Below, in pieces: positions 1-9,939 of a DNA stretch of 23,901 nt. Source of the DNA: Chromera velia (taxonomy: Eukaryota > Sar > Chromeraceae); the NCBI GenBank assembly GCA_018398765.1, contig JAHBMJ010001992.1, forward strand, positions 1-23,901. The letters are read 5' to 3'. Positions within the stretch are counted from its first letter, which is position 1, and every line of letters starts with the position of its first letter. The notes under the pieces were generated by a model. The model was given only the letters and a program-made list of their open reading frames with translations. It made no database searches and was not told where the DNA came from. The position numbers were made by a program, and so were the translations under genes.

Positions 1-120
1 GGGGGGGGGCAGACAGCCTTACGAGAAAGTAGAGGAATTGATTCCATTCACATCCATTCATATGTGTGGAGAGGGACGCATCGGACACACGAGAACACAT
101 CACAATGCGGTCGACTGCAG

Positions 121-280
121 TGAGATGCTGTTCTGCATAGCTCAACTGGAAAGTTCCGCAGCCACAAGAGCAGAGCAAGAGGGTGAGCCTGACGCTTTGG
201 CTACCGCTTTGGCCTCGCCTTTACCAGAAAAAACCGACAACGAAGCTAGGGAGTATTGCAGTCTGGAAATTGATCCCTAA
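121..280 (+). CDS. possible terminal exon of an upstream gene
   Basis: An open frame runs from a TGCAG acceptor-like site at 116-120 to a TAA at 278-280. It would encode about 52 residues, rich in Ala, Glu and Leu (for example MLFCIAQLESSAATRAEQEG), ending in SLEIDP. The composition is protein-like and the acceptor resembles those of the two well-supported genes in the window. There is no recognisable domain, and the rest of such a gene would lie to the left. It could equally be a chance open frame. Confidence 0.25.
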
Positions 281-1378
281 CACAGCGGGAGAAAAGAGGT
301 CAGAAGGGATATGAAAACAGGAACACAAACAAGTTGACTCAAACCCTGCAACAGCATTGTATGCAAAGCACTTACCTTACTTGAAAAAAGTCGCTGTGAG
401 AACTCGAAGAGAAGGCGCGAAACGGATGGAAAAGCGAAAAACCACCAGTTGGAATTCAAGAGCAAATCCGAATCAACCAGGAAGGGAGCAAGTTCAAGAG
501 CAGAACGCGTGGGCAGTCAGCCCAAGAAACCCAGTTAGAAATATAGACCCAACACAGAACGGACCAACAATTTGGAAACTCTGACAACCAATGGGTCGAG
601 TGTGGAACGTCTGAGCCTCTTAGAATCCTTTATGTCACTTCAATGACCCACAAAATGCACGCTCTCTTCTTCAAATCCTAAGTGGATTGCGAGTGTCGAA
701 AGGAATTTGCGTTCTGTTCACCCCCCTCAGGGCCAAGGCGTAACAAGGTTGTATGGCCGATGCCTATGTCAAAGCATCACGTCAATTCAGCCAGGCAGTC
801 ATCCTTGAGGGTTACAGAACCGTGAAGGTTCATTCACTGAGAGAGGAGGGGGAGGCCGAAGAGATGAGGTCACCCTCCCAAAACATCCCAAAAATTATAA
901 GCGTTTCGGGTGCGCAATGGTGCGCCGTCTCCGCGTCATCCGTCATGCACCGTGTGACGCACGCAGTGCACGGACCAGTCCGCGGCTGGCGCGCGGTCCA
1001 TGCACCGCGGCCGCGCGTCCTGCATGGCCGGCCGGGGGCCGCATGCACAGTGTTCATGTTCGGCAAAATTTGTTCGGCCGGATGCAGCAACCTCAGCAAC
1101 AGCCATAATTTTCGGCTTGAAGCCCTTTTCTTTTTGTTCAAGTGATCGATGTTACATGATACAGACGTGATAAGATGTCGTGCATAAGGTCACTGTAACT
1201 GGGAGAATGGCATGGCATGCTGAGATACTGAGTGGGATCAAGAACTGTTTTTATTTGTGAATTCGCTGGCAGTCTCTCATCGGAGACGGCTCTTCCGTAC
1301 ATATCCGAGGGCGGCAGTAAAATCTCCCTTTGAATTTGCCAGAGTAGAAGAGCTGCCGTCACTTTGTACCAGTCAACT
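281..1378. other. non-coding region upstream of the LRR/AT-hook gene
   Basis: I see no convincing coding exon here. Open frames of 60-130 codons exist on both strands but overlap each other and show no domain or phase-compatible splice chain. The stretch holds the GC-rich patch at about 895-1070, and the 5' UTR and promoter of the gene starting at 1379 must lie in its right half or just upstream. Confidence 0.5.
895..1070 (+). promoter_or_regulatory. GC-rich, CpG-rich patch with CATGCA/TGCATG words, candidate promoter element
   Basis: This stretch is far richer in G+C and CpG than its flanks. It contains runs such as GCGCGCGG, CCGCGGCCGCGCG and GGCCGGCCGG, and several CATGCA or TGCATG words (about 953, 999, 1021 and 1041). 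It lies 300-480 bases upstream of the start codon of the LRR/AT-hook gene. In apicomplexans and relatives TGCATG-type words are known ApiAP2-factor sites; that link is inference here. No TATA box was identified. Confidence 0.3.
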
Positions 1379-1639
1379 ATGTCTTCGCCGGATGCGGAAG
1401 AGATTGCCTGCAGAGATTTTGACTGGTCTCCTTATCTGAAATACGAAGAGTATGACCGTAACACCTACGTCGTCACTCTGTCACTTGCCCAGAGTGAGGT
1501 TGACGACAGAGCCCTCGACAGCTTCTCTGCTTGGATGTGGAATCAACTCATTTCACGCAGTGAGGTGTCAGAAGTCTTCTTCTTTGACCTCATGTTGCAA
1601 GGAAACCTGGTAACGAGCGGTGGACTCGAGGCAATCACG
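1379..1639 (+). CDS. LRR/AT-hook gene exon 1: N-terminus and first LRR
   Basis: Encodes 87 residues starting MSSPDAEEIACRDFDWSPYL and ending with an LRR-like stretch (FDLMLQGNLVTSGGLEAIT). The exon ends in phase 0 at a GTGCGT donor. An in-frame TTG lies 15 bases upstream but the ATG is the better start. A second ATG opens exon 2, so a shorter isoform cannot be excluded. Confidence 0.7.
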
Positions 1640-4600
1640 GTGCGTCAGCCTCTTGAAACAAAAAAAAAAGTGAGAATAAGTTCCCGTCTCCACTCAGAAC
1701 AGAGCCGGATTTGTCCGTCTCCATATGCCTCCTGCACATTGGTTCCCCACCAAATTATTGCTATTGACTTCCGCCTTGCCACTGATGCTTTGGGATTCTT
1801 TCCCTGTTTCTGTCCTTGCTTCTACAATCCAGTCTCCTCGTCTTGTGTCAGGGTCGTAGGTCTTCTCTTCTCGCTCTATCTCGAGTCCCCCCTGTCTGCA
1901 GAAAGTTTTCCTTGGTTTTTCTGACAAGATGAAACTGCTTCGGCTGGACGCTTCAAACAATCAAATCGATGACGCAGGTCGGTCTGTCTTCTGCTCTTCC
2001 GTTGCCTCTTACCGACAGTCGATTGGAAAACCTGTCTTTTGAATTTCGATTGTGCTATGTGTCTATCTGTCAGTCAGTCGATCTGGTTGATCGATGCATC
2101 ACGCCCTTGTCTTCCTTGCAGTCAGCTAGCCCTGTGCGGGTTCACGGCAAATTTCGGTTTCCGTCTGGCTCTGTCTGTCGATAAGTTACGTGGGGGGCTC
2201 AGAAGTGCTGGCATCGTAAGAAGCCGTGATACGAACTGTTCTGCCTCTTACCCTGTTATTGACTGATATTTCCCCCCCCTCTTCGATTGGCATTTTTTTC
2301 ATAATGATGACAGAATAAATGAATGAAATGCAGCAATCGGGAGCATCACAAGCCTCATAGAAACTCAAGAAACTCCGGTCGAGAAAATCGTTTTGTCGGG
2401 AAACCGAATCGGGAACTTCGGATTGGCATGTCTACTCGAGAGAATCCTGGAGGCGCAGGTCGGTATATGCATGCATGGAAGGGGGGGACAAACGAGAAAA
2501 CTGAATTGAATTTGTCATTGCGTGGGGGCAAAATTGGAAAATGCATTTGTTTTCCACTGTTGTCTACTCGTCCGGTCCGATTCGGCTTTTCGTCTTTGTC
2601 TCTTTGTACGTGGCTTCCCTTCGCTTCTCTTCATTTCTGCGTCTGTCTGCCGAGCCACCTCGTTCCCTCTCTTTCTCTTTTTTTTCGTCCCTGTGCCTGC
2701 CCTTCCTTTCCTTTCCCCTCCGTGCTTTGGACTGTATCTATTTGGTCCCCTCAGATGAGGTACCTGAGAGGTATCATAAGGGAGGGAGGGAGAGATTGCA
2801 TTCAAAAGAAAAGAGTCACCCACTTCAATTCAATCCCCCCCCGCGGGCACCGTCCCCGTGCAGGACCCGAACAGAAGCCCCGTGTATCCAGGGCAGGACT
2901 CCGAAAGGCACAAGGGTGCCCACATTGAGGAGGTGCCTCTGTTGCTTGAGGTCGAAGAGAACCCCTTGGAGATCTCTGGTGGGCCTCCGTCTGTCTGTCT
3001 GTCTGTCTGTCTGTCCATGAAGAAAAGAAGGGAGAAGAAGAAACATATAGTCTCTCCGTCCGTCTGCCTGTCTGTCCATGAAGAAAAGAAGGGAGAAGAA
3101 GAAACATATAGTCTCTCCGTCCGTCTGCCTGTCTGCCGATGAAGAAAAGAAGGGAGAAGAAGAAACATATAGTTTCTCCGTCCGTCTGCCTGTCTGCCGA
3201 TGAAGAAAAGAAGGGAGAAGAAGAAACATATAGTCTCTCCGTCCGTCTGCCTGTCTGCCGATGAAGAAAAGAAGGGAGAAGAAGAAACATATAGTCTCTC
3301 CGTCCGTCTGTCTGCCTGTCTGCCGATGAAGAAAAGAAGGGAGAAGAAGAAACATATAGTCTCTCCGTCCGTCTGTCTGTTTGTCTGTCTAGAGGGAGAG
3401 AAAAAAGCGAGAAAAAGAGAGAGAAACCCTGCCCGACTTTATCCACTCATTGCTTGAGTGCCTGCCTGACTTCCTGTCTGCATGCAGAAGTCCTCTCCAC
3501 ATACTTTCAGGAGGAGTCGTGGTCCCTCTGCTTCTGCTCCCTCGACAGGTCGGCAAATCCCCCCCTTGCATGCCTTGCTCACTCGCTGTCACCCCTTAAT
3601 TCCTCCTGTCTCGTCCTCAGTCACGAACACAAAAGCATTTTCCGACGGGATGCATGAAAGGCCTTCTCTTCTCCCTCCGTCTGAGCTCTTCCTTCAATCC
3701 AAAAAAGGAAAGGCCTCCTCTGTCTTTCCGTCTATCTGTCTTTCTTCCTGCCTGCTTTTACTTCCGCAGGGAAGAGATGCAGGTCGACAGCTTCAAGAAT
3801 GGCGGCGGCATAAGCAGCAGAACTTCGGAAACGCAGACAGACGGAGACATGGAAAGAGCACCTGGAATTTCTTTGGCTCTGCTTGCGGAAGTCCGTCTGC
3901 CGTCTGTGGCTCACTCAGCGAAGGAGGGGAGGGAGGGCCACTTCTCCGGGGAAGAACAATCAGAACGACAGGAGGTGGAAGAGGGGAAATCCAATCAAGA
4001 TAGTGAAGGGGGGGGCGAGGTCGGCGAAACGACAGCGCAGTCTCTGAAGACTCCGAGTGCGTGTGCAGTGAGTCACAAAACGTCATCTGCTTGACTTTCT
4101 GTGCATTCATTTTATTTTTCACTCCCACGATCTTCTTCAGACTCTTGTTTCACGTACCTCTCTCATCTGTCTCGTTCGTTTCCGTTTGTTGCCGTCTGAG
4201 AGCAAGTCTACGTCGTCATATTCACCCCCGTCGGCTCATCTGTCTTTCTCTCATCCCATCTTCTCGCTTTCCCCGCAACTCTTTTTTCTTTCTTTCAGGT
4301 ACGAGTCCTTGCACCTCCCTCTAAGCCGATCTCGAACATCCACTCAGGGTTCTCTCCCATCATACACATTCCAGAAAACTTCAGGGAGGAAGGGGAAAAG
4401 GGGAATATACGCCAACAGCTTGCAAGCACCCACACCAATGGAAGCAGAGGGCACGGCAAGCGAGGGCCAGGGAGGCCGCCACGCTCATCCCTCTGGAGTG
4501 GGGGCACAAGTCCGACTGCCAGTGAGCGTACCGGTCTCTGGTCTCCTCTGTCAACAGCGAGGGAAACACACACACACAGAGACGACCTTCTGCTCTCCGA

Positions 4601-6926
4601 AGCTTTCCTTAGTCAAGCTGTGCACATCGGACTCCGCTCCGCAGTTCCGTCCTTCCAGATTCCTCTTTTCTCTCTCAACGGGTCTGCAGCACATTCAGAT
4701 TTGCAGCAGTCAATGCCTGAAAAGACTTCCCAGGCAGATGCGATGTGTCTCTCTGGGGTACCGAATGCGAATGCGGAGGCTGGAAAAGGGGGGGCGGTGC
4801 CGCGGCGGCGGGGCAGGCCGAGAGGGAGCAAGAACAAACCGAAGGGGGGGCACCAAGGGGCCAGGTCTACAGGTCTGTCGTCGTCGTTCGGCGACCTTTC
4901 CCACTCTCTGGACATGAACCTGAGGCGGCGAGACGGGGGTGTGACTGCAGATGGGGGCATCATGCAATTAGAAGTCATGCGAGGTCGGGGAAGGGGGGGA
5001 GGAAGAGGGAGTCGGGGGGGAGGTATGGGAAGAGGAAGAGGAAGGGGAAGAGGGGGGAAGGCCGCGCAGCAGCAACAAGAGGACCCTCATCTCCTCCTCT
5101 CGACAGCTCATCCCAACCCCACGACTGTTTTTGTCCCTAGTTTTTCTTGTCCTCCTGCAAAGCCGCGGCATTCTGGGCAGAAACAACACAATGTGCAGGC
5201 ACGTATAGGCCCCCCTAGTGCTCAGGTCCGTCCGCAGTCTTTTGTCGCTTTTAGTGTTTCGTAGGTTTCGGTGACTGTTTTTCAGCCTTGTGTTTTTCGT
5301 TCCGCTGCTCTGGTCCAACTGTCTGTCTCTCTCCTCCCTCATGTGCTTACCGAGCCTGTGCAAGTAGTCGTAGTCGTTGTGCAACCTTTCTGGCCGTGCC
5401 TCATTTCCACTTTCTGCCGCATTGTTGGTCTTTTTTTCTAAAATTCTTTCTCTGAAAGGATTGTCTGCATGCCTTGAAATCTGCCTGCCTGCTTGCCTGC
5501 CAGCAGAGTGTTCAATCGACCCCCATCATGAACTCAAACCCTCCTGGCCGCGTGCCCTCCGCCTCTTCCACGACTCAATTTTCCTTTCCCTTTGGAAATG
5601 GGGGAAGTGTGAAGGATGTCAGTCGGCGAGCCACCATGCCCATCTTAATTCCTGCACAGTTCTGAATTACTCGACAGTGTGTATGCTTGTCTCAACGCTC
5701 GACGGGAAGAGGTTTTCTGCCTCTCTCTCTTTTCCGCGTGTTGACTCACCTGTATCACTTATTGACTTTTGTGCCTGTCTCCACGAAATAGTTTTTCCGG
5801 TACCTGTCATCCTGATCTGACTCGATCTGACTCCCAGCTGCTCTATCAGCATGCTTCCCTGCTTGTACCTGTATGCATGGATGGTGGAAGAAGGATGAGA
5901 ACACGCAGGTACTCTTTCAGACACCATGCGGATAGACCGAAAAGAGGGAATGCAGGCAAAGACGTCCAGCTTCACAATGCAGGCACCAGCAGGGACTTGC
6001 CTGCATCAGAAGACTTTTGCAATCTGGTGTCTGTCTCCGTTCCTTCCATCCCTCCTTCTCTGTCTGTCTCTGCCCAAGCATGCAGGTCGGCTTTGTCCGG
6101 ATTCAGCTACTCCCTCCCAGAGAGGGCGCCTCAACCTCAACTTCGGCCGCAGCGTCTGATGATGATTCAGGGGAGTCTCCTCACCAACAAACGAAGGGCA
6201 GCAGCCTGGGGAGGAATCCGGAGGAAGTACAGGACGAGGGAGGAATGCGAAGAAGAATTTCCTGTGACACTGACGAACATACGGTGAGTTAAAAGGTCAA
6301 GAAACAAGGCAGGTCAACATGTAGTACAGAAAGGGGGGTTGCATTTATTGGTACGGGTTTCTCTTTCCTCTTTCTCCCGTACTTTGTTCTCTTTCGTCTT
6401 TTCATGAATGCTCTTTGAACCACTTCCCCCTACTCTGTCATAAGTCTTTCAGACTGGGCTCAGTTCTGAATCTAGCTGCCTGAGTGCCTTGCCTCCGATG
6501 ACCAAGCTGAGCACTGAATGTGCACCGGCCTTGGATGAACACATAGATACTTGATTGGATTCAACATTTGATTTGCGCAACTCATTTCGATTTTTCTGCC
6601 TGAACTCTCTTTTATCTTGCTTCCTGCATGGAAAGAAGCCACAGAGATGCCAAAAGGAGCAGGGCAACAACGAAGAAGGGGTGAGTGCCTCGGGGAGAAT
6701 TGGGGTGTCCCCCTCAGATGCCTCGCAGCGCTCTTCTTTTTGGTCGATGACGAAGGGGGCTGGGGGAGTCTCTACTGCCACTCCAGAGGCCCACCCCAAG
6801 AGAGAGAGAGCGGCTCCGCAAGGAGGGACGACAGCTGAGGACAGAAAGAGCCCGAAGAGTATGCGGGGGGGGGAGGGACCCTCGTCTGTCCAAGACGGCC
6901 GGTGCTTGATTGATGCCGGCCGATGA
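1379..6926 (+). CDS. LRR, AT-hook and RGG-box protein, 11 exons (gene level)
   Basis: Eleven exons join in phase: 1379-1639, 1929-1977, 2334-2458, 2864-2978, 3488-3548, 3770-4067, 4299-5225, 5504-5658, 5909-6026, 6086-6283 and 6645-6926, giving about 860 residues. Residues 1-180 hold four or five leucine-rich repeats of ribonuclease-inhibitor type (LMLQGNLV, LDASNNQI, IVLSGNRI, LEVEENPL, each preceding a helix-like half). A Glu/Ser-rich linker follows, then two AT-hooks (GRP cores in KRGPGRPPR and RRRGRPRGSK), an RG/RGG-rich run and QQQQ, then a Ser/Gly-rich tail. AT-hooks bind the minor groove of AT-rich DNA and RGG boxes bind nucleic acid, so a nuclear or chromatin role is likely. No catalytic domain is visible. 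The start was chosen as the first ATG of the open frame, at 1379. The family is not recognised, and exons 8-11 are less certain than 1-7. Confidence 0.7.
1929..1977 (+). CDS. LRR/AT-hook gene exon 2: LRR
   Basis: A 49-nt exon encoding MKLLRLDASNNQIDDA, a textbook LxLxxNxI repeat core. It starts after a CAAG acceptor in phase 0 and ends in phase 1 at GTCGGT. Its asparagine lies 29 residues before the matching asparagine of exon 3, the normal ribonuclease-inhibitor-type repeat length. Confidence 0.7.
2334..2458 (+). CDS. LRR/AT-hook gene exon 3: LRR
   Basis: Encodes an LRR with core KIVLSGNRIGNFGLACLLER. It begins after a TGCAG acceptor (phase 1) and ends at GTCGGT (phase 0). The repeat spacing to exon 2 supports direct splicing between them. 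Confidence 0.75.
2864..2978 (+). CDS. LRR/AT-hook gene exon 4: hydrophilic insert plus LRR
   Basis: Begins with a hydrophilic stretch (DPNRSPVYPGQDSERHKG) and continues into an LRR core (EEVPLLLEVEENPLEIS). The acceptor is GTGCAG after a C-rich tract and the donor is GTGGGC in phase 1. The 61-bp minisatellite starts about 20 bases into the following intron. Confidence 0.65.
2990..3395 (+). repeat. 61-bp minisatellite, six copies, in intron 4 of the LRR/AT-hook gene
   Basis: Six near-identical units each contain ATGAAGAAAAGAAGGGAG followed by AAACATATAG and a CCGTCCGTCTG-type tail. The ATGAAG anchors lie at 3017, 3078, 3139, 3200, 3261 and 3326, so the period is 61, with one unit lengthened by four bases (an extra CTGT). 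The period is not a multiple of three and the array lies between two LRR exons, so it is intronic. Confidence 0.95.
3488..3548 (+). CDS. LRR/AT-hook gene exon 5: end of LRR domain
   Basis: A 61-nt exon read as VLSTYFQEESWSLCFCSLD. It enters in phase 1 after TGCAG and leaves in phase 2 at GTCGGC. Phase agreement with exons 4 and 6 is the main support; the hydrophobic pattern fits a last LRR strand. Confidence 0.6.
3770..4067 (+). CDS. LRR/AT-hook gene exon 6: acidic linker
   Basis: Encodes about 99 residues rich in Glu, Ser, Gly and Gln (for example EEQSERQEVEEGKSNQ), probably disordered. It follows a CGCAG acceptor (phase 2). A consensus GTGAGT donor at 4068 gives phase 0 and matches exon 7; the alternative GTGCGT donor at 4057 would lead to an early stop in exon 7. 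Confidence 0.65.
4299..5225 (+). CDS. LRR/AT-hook gene exon 7: two AT-hooks and RG-rich region
   Basis: The largest exon, 309 codons, in one open frame from a TTTCAG acceptor. It carries a first AT-hook (KRGPGRPPR, about 4458-4484), a second classical AT-hook followed by SKNKPKGG (about 4802-4855), then an RG/RGG-rich stretch (about 4978-5066) running into QQQQ. The GTCCGT donor at 5226 (phase 0) is preferred because the frame reaches a TAG at 5262-5264. If that donor were not used, the protein would end there. Confidence 0.75.
5504..5658 (+). CDS. LRR/AT-hook gene exon 8
   Basis: Open frame reading QSVQSTPIMNSNPPGRVPSA and onward, Ser/Gly/Pro-rich. The acceptor is a CAGCAG tandem, so use of the second CAG would drop one Gln. 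The exon ends in phase 2 at GTTCTG, just before an in-frame TGA at 5663-5665; ending the gene at that TGA is the main alternative. Confidence 0.5.
5909..6026 (+). CDS. LRR/AT-hook gene exon 9
   Basis: Reads YSFRHHADRPKRGNAGKDVQ and onward to EDFCNL, after a CGCAG acceptor (phase 2), ending in phase 0 at GTGTCT. The next intron is only 59 nt and pyrimidine-rich. Support is the open frame and phase match on both sides. Confidence 0.5.
6086..6283 (+). CDS. LRR/AT-hook gene exon 10
   Basis: Sixty-six codons between a TGCAG acceptor and a consensus GTGAGT donor, phase 0 at both ends. It starts VGFVRIQLLPPREG and continues with a Ser/Ala/Asp/Glu-rich, probably disordered segment. Confidence 0.6.
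6645..6926 (+). CDS. LRR/AT-hook gene exon 11 with stop codon
   Basis: Ninety-three codons and a TGA after a CACAG acceptor in phase 0. The sequence is Gly/Ser/Lys-rich (RCQKEQGNNEEG at the start, CLIDAGR at the end) with no domain. A GTGAGT at 6681 and a CCTCAG at 6712-6717 could bound a 37-nt intron, but removing it would break the frame. Confidence 0.55.
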   Translation, partial: RCQKEQGNNEEGVSASGRIGVSPSDASQRSSFWSMTKGAGGVSTATPEAHPKRERAAPQGGTTAEDRKSPKSMRGGEGPSSVQDGRCLIDAGR

Positions 6927-8269
6927 CACGGATTCCGCAACGGGAGGGAAGGAGGAGGAAGGGGAATGTGTTACTAAGCAATGCGCTACTATTCATAGGA
7001 ACCTTATTTGTTCGCCTTTCAATGGACTTAATTGGTACGTGGCTCTGCCTGAGGGGGGCAGAGAGAGCGTCTGTGATCGGGCCTCCTGGCTCGATGTATC
7101 AAATGAAGTTTAATTAAAAAACAGGACGGGTTTTGTGCCCTGCCTGCTGACACTATGCGCAATCAGTTCTCTGAAAGTTGTTGGGGGGTGAATTGAAGGA
7201 AATCATGCGCTTTTGTAATTCCGGTGGAAAAAGGAAAATAGCATGCAGGAGTCCGCAAGGGATTTCTCGACTTCAAGGGGGCTCTCTCTCTTGTCTTTTG
7301 TCTTCTTTCGTTTTTTCACCGCTGCCCGCCTCAATCCGTCCCGCTCCCCTTCCAAGCCTCCCTCCCTGCTTCGATCTACTATTTAAAATTTCCTTACCCA
7401 TCTTTTCGAAGACCGAGGGGTAGGAAGGGGGCAACGGCAGGGTCAGGAGGGTAAGCAGGGCACGGGTGTCATTTCATCCTCCTCGCCGTGTGCGACAGAG
7501 AAGTATGGTAGCTGTATGAATTCAGGTGACGCTCTTTGGTTTGGGTCAGGGGAAGGGGGGAGTGAAGGAAGAGGCTTGTTGGAGCTCAGCTGAGTGTATT
7601 TGTATCTGTCGAGGACGGAGTCAGCGGTGGTAGAGGTACTCCGCGTAGAGGTAGTCAGAAATGGCGCATTGGTAGAGAAAGTACAGAAAGGAAGGGGAAC
7701 ACACGGCGTGCACAGTAGAAAGAAGCACATCGATTCGATCAAAGCCGTGAAAAGAAAAAGGAACAAGCTGAATTGAAAGTCCAGCCGGGTTGTTAACGTG
7801 CAGCAGCACGGTCCCGTCTTGTCTTCCATTCTCGGTTCCCGTCTCTTTCTTTCTTTCCCTCTTTCTTCTTTCTCCTTTCAGGGAAACTGTGTACCCTGCA
7901 TGTCTCAGGTCTCTTTCTGGTAGAACAAGTCGATTGACACCATCTCTGCACCATTCTTACACATGCATTCACGCACTGGCGACAATTTCTATTCTTCTTG
8001 CTCCTTCTCTCGTTTTTTGGCGTTTAAATTGCGCGCGCGCGCGCATTCGGCGTGTGTTTTTGTACATGCGATTGCATTCCTGTGTTCCTCTTCACAGGCC
8101 CTCTTCTCCGGGAAGTTCTCCCTTTGAATATTATATTCCGTTCATGACGCCTGCTTTTGGTACGCCTATAGTAATACGCCTTGGCAAATTGACAGTGTAT
8201 TTACGGTGCCAGTGCAGCCACAGTCAGACACAAGTGACAGTCTATTGAAATTGATCACGCAGGTCCTGG
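6927..8269. other. 3' flank of the LRR/AT-hook gene, no gene recognised
   Basis: The first 100-200 bases should include the 3' UTR of the plus-strand gene; no clear AATAAA signal was found. The rest is pyrimidine-rich mixed-composition DNA with open frames on both strands (for example 7443-7829 minus and 7790-8248 plus) that show no domain, no splice chain and low-complexity composition. Confidence 0.5.
8031..8044. repeat. (GC)7 alternating purine-pyrimidine run
   Basis: Seven consecutive GC dinucleotides, preceded by GTTTAAATT. Such runs can adopt Z-DNA. No other role is visible. Confidence 0.9.
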
Positions 8270-9240
8270 TGCCATACATGGTCAATAGGAAATTTCTCAA
8301 TTCTGTAAAAAGAAAAGAAAACATGAATTGTTACCGAGGTCCTAAATTAATCACAGGCTAGATGGCTAGCTAGATGATCATATACTGTGCTCTTGCACAC
8401 AGTCTTAGTACTAGTGTTTAGTGAACGTGTAATAGTCACGGCGGCAAAACACTAGCTATTTTATGCATATTACAGAACTAGTCACAGGCTTAGCTGAAGA
8501 AACTCAAAATAAGACAATACTAGCCTGAGGAGGTACGAGAAGGTAATAAAATAATAGTTATAACAATAGAAGAATGGGCTAGCCAAGCAGTTGGTTACTC
8601 AGTAGAACTTTACGTAGAACTTTACATTTATTTTAATTTTTTGCGCTATATATTATACTTACTGATTTAATATTGGAGTTTCATAATAACTTTCATGATT
8701 TAAAATCATGAACCTAGTATAGTACTAGCACTAAATCCACTGACAGCAACTATATCAGCAACTGACTTAACATCTAGGTTAACATCTGTATTAATATCAA
8801 TTCTAGTATCAATTTTAAGCGAAGCCAATAACATGTCAATAAACATTTTATAAAAATATATAATTACTTTTTTAAATATAATTGATAGAATTTGCGGCTA
8901 CCTTCTTAATTACTATTTGCATCTAGAATTACATATCATTGATGCTAGCATTGCATGATGATATGATCTCAAAAATATATTGACAGATTACTGACTCTGA
9001 CTCATACATGCAACAGTTTTATACACGCCTAGGCAACTTGCAATTGAATTTGAATTTCATTGTTCTCAGTCTATACGGAGTTGTACAATTGGCTTGGCAG
9101 GTCTGCTTCAAGTTTTAAACAAAAACATCAACTGATAATCCAATGAGTCATGGATCGGATGACTGCATGCCAAGCGCAGAACAAGCTAAGATTTTGCATT
9201 TTTCTCGACTTCTGATTTTATATATATATATTTTCATTCT
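8270..9240. other. AT-rich, CTAG-rich island
   Basis: About 1 kb with much higher A+T than the rest of the window and a striking density of CTAG (CTAGCTAG, ACTAGT, TCTAGA and CCTAGG contexts). TCACAGGCT occurs twice (about 8350 and 8480). There is no long open frame, no obvious terminal inverted repeat and no transposase. It could be a decayed mobile element, an organelle-derived insertion, or matrix-attachment-like DNA. Confidence 0.6.
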
Positions 9241-9939
9241 TTCTTGACTTTTTACCATTTTCACAGCATTTTCCTTCGCTGATCTGTTCCGCAGTTCGCA
9301 AGCAGGATTCTCTTTCCAGAGATTTGATCTTTTTTCTTTCACCTCGTGCGTTTTATCTGCTTTCTGCCTGCAGCTTCCCCTCACCCACCCCTCAACCTCC
9401 CCCTCCACAACGCTTTTCAAGCAAAAATATAAAATCTTAGAGGAGCTGAGACCTCAACGGATGGATGGATGGATGGATGGATAGATGGGTTATGCTAGGG
9501 TCTGATGGGTGGGTGACTGGATGTGGTTTGATTTCGGTATCTGCTGTCACCACCAGTATTGTCTGATTGACAAGTCAGGGCACTCACCGCATACATGGCG
9601 CTGCAACGTTTGGGGTTGACTCGAAGATTCCAGGAGGCTGATTATTTTTGAAGACAGGCTCTAAGCTGATTGCTTTCTTCCCCTCTCTTCTCCCGAAGAT
9701 TGGACTACGGAATCTTCACGCAACGGATACTGCCAGAGGGACGGAAGGAAGGAAGGAAAGCCCTTTGCACCAATTCCCTTCCGTCTGATTGTTTGCAGCT
9801 TTTCCGGGCTGCTATCAGACGGTATTAGGTAGTCTTTCAAGGTGCCTGCATGTCTATCTGACCATCTACCTGGCTGGTGATCTTTCATTGTCTCCACATC
9901 TGACTGTAAGTCACTTTGCCTTCCCACCTGTCTGTTAGT
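9241..9939. other. intergenic, no gene recognised
   Basis: Mixed-composition DNA between the AT-rich island and the simple-repeat tract. Short open frames exist on the minus strand (9148-9420, 9661-9927), but they have no domains and no phase-compatible neighbours. Confidence 0.5.
9459..9485 (+). repeat. (GGAT)n microsatellite
   Basis: Six uninterrupted GGAT units followed by degenerate GATA/GATG copies. Confidence 0.9.

Noticed and set aside
2120..2213. Possible extra LRR exon reading QLALCGFTANFGFRLALSVD with a GTAAGA donor
   Set aside because: It looks LRR-like, but its phase-0 end does not match exon 3, and including it would spoil the 29-residue spacing between the LRRs of exons 2 and 3. 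It may be an unused or alternative exon.
2757..2772. A 16-nt microexon (CTCAG acceptor, GTATCA donor) with compatible phase
   Set aside because: The 115-nt exon at 2864-2978 has the same phases and carries a clear LRR core, so it explains the junction better.
2802..3446. Long open frames on both strands across the minisatellite, encoding repeated DRQTDG or SVCLSV peptides
   Set aside because: They are translations of tandem intronic repeats with a period not divisible by three.
4521..4556. A 36-nt GT...ACAG unit inside exon 7 that preserves the frame
   Set aside because: The frame is open through it and contains no stop, so there is no reason to call an intron.
7443..7829. A 128-codon minus-strand open frame with a hydrophobic stretch, considered as a further polycystin-like exon
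   Set aside because: No family pattern, and a closer terminal exon (10378-10434) with a stop codon fits in phase.
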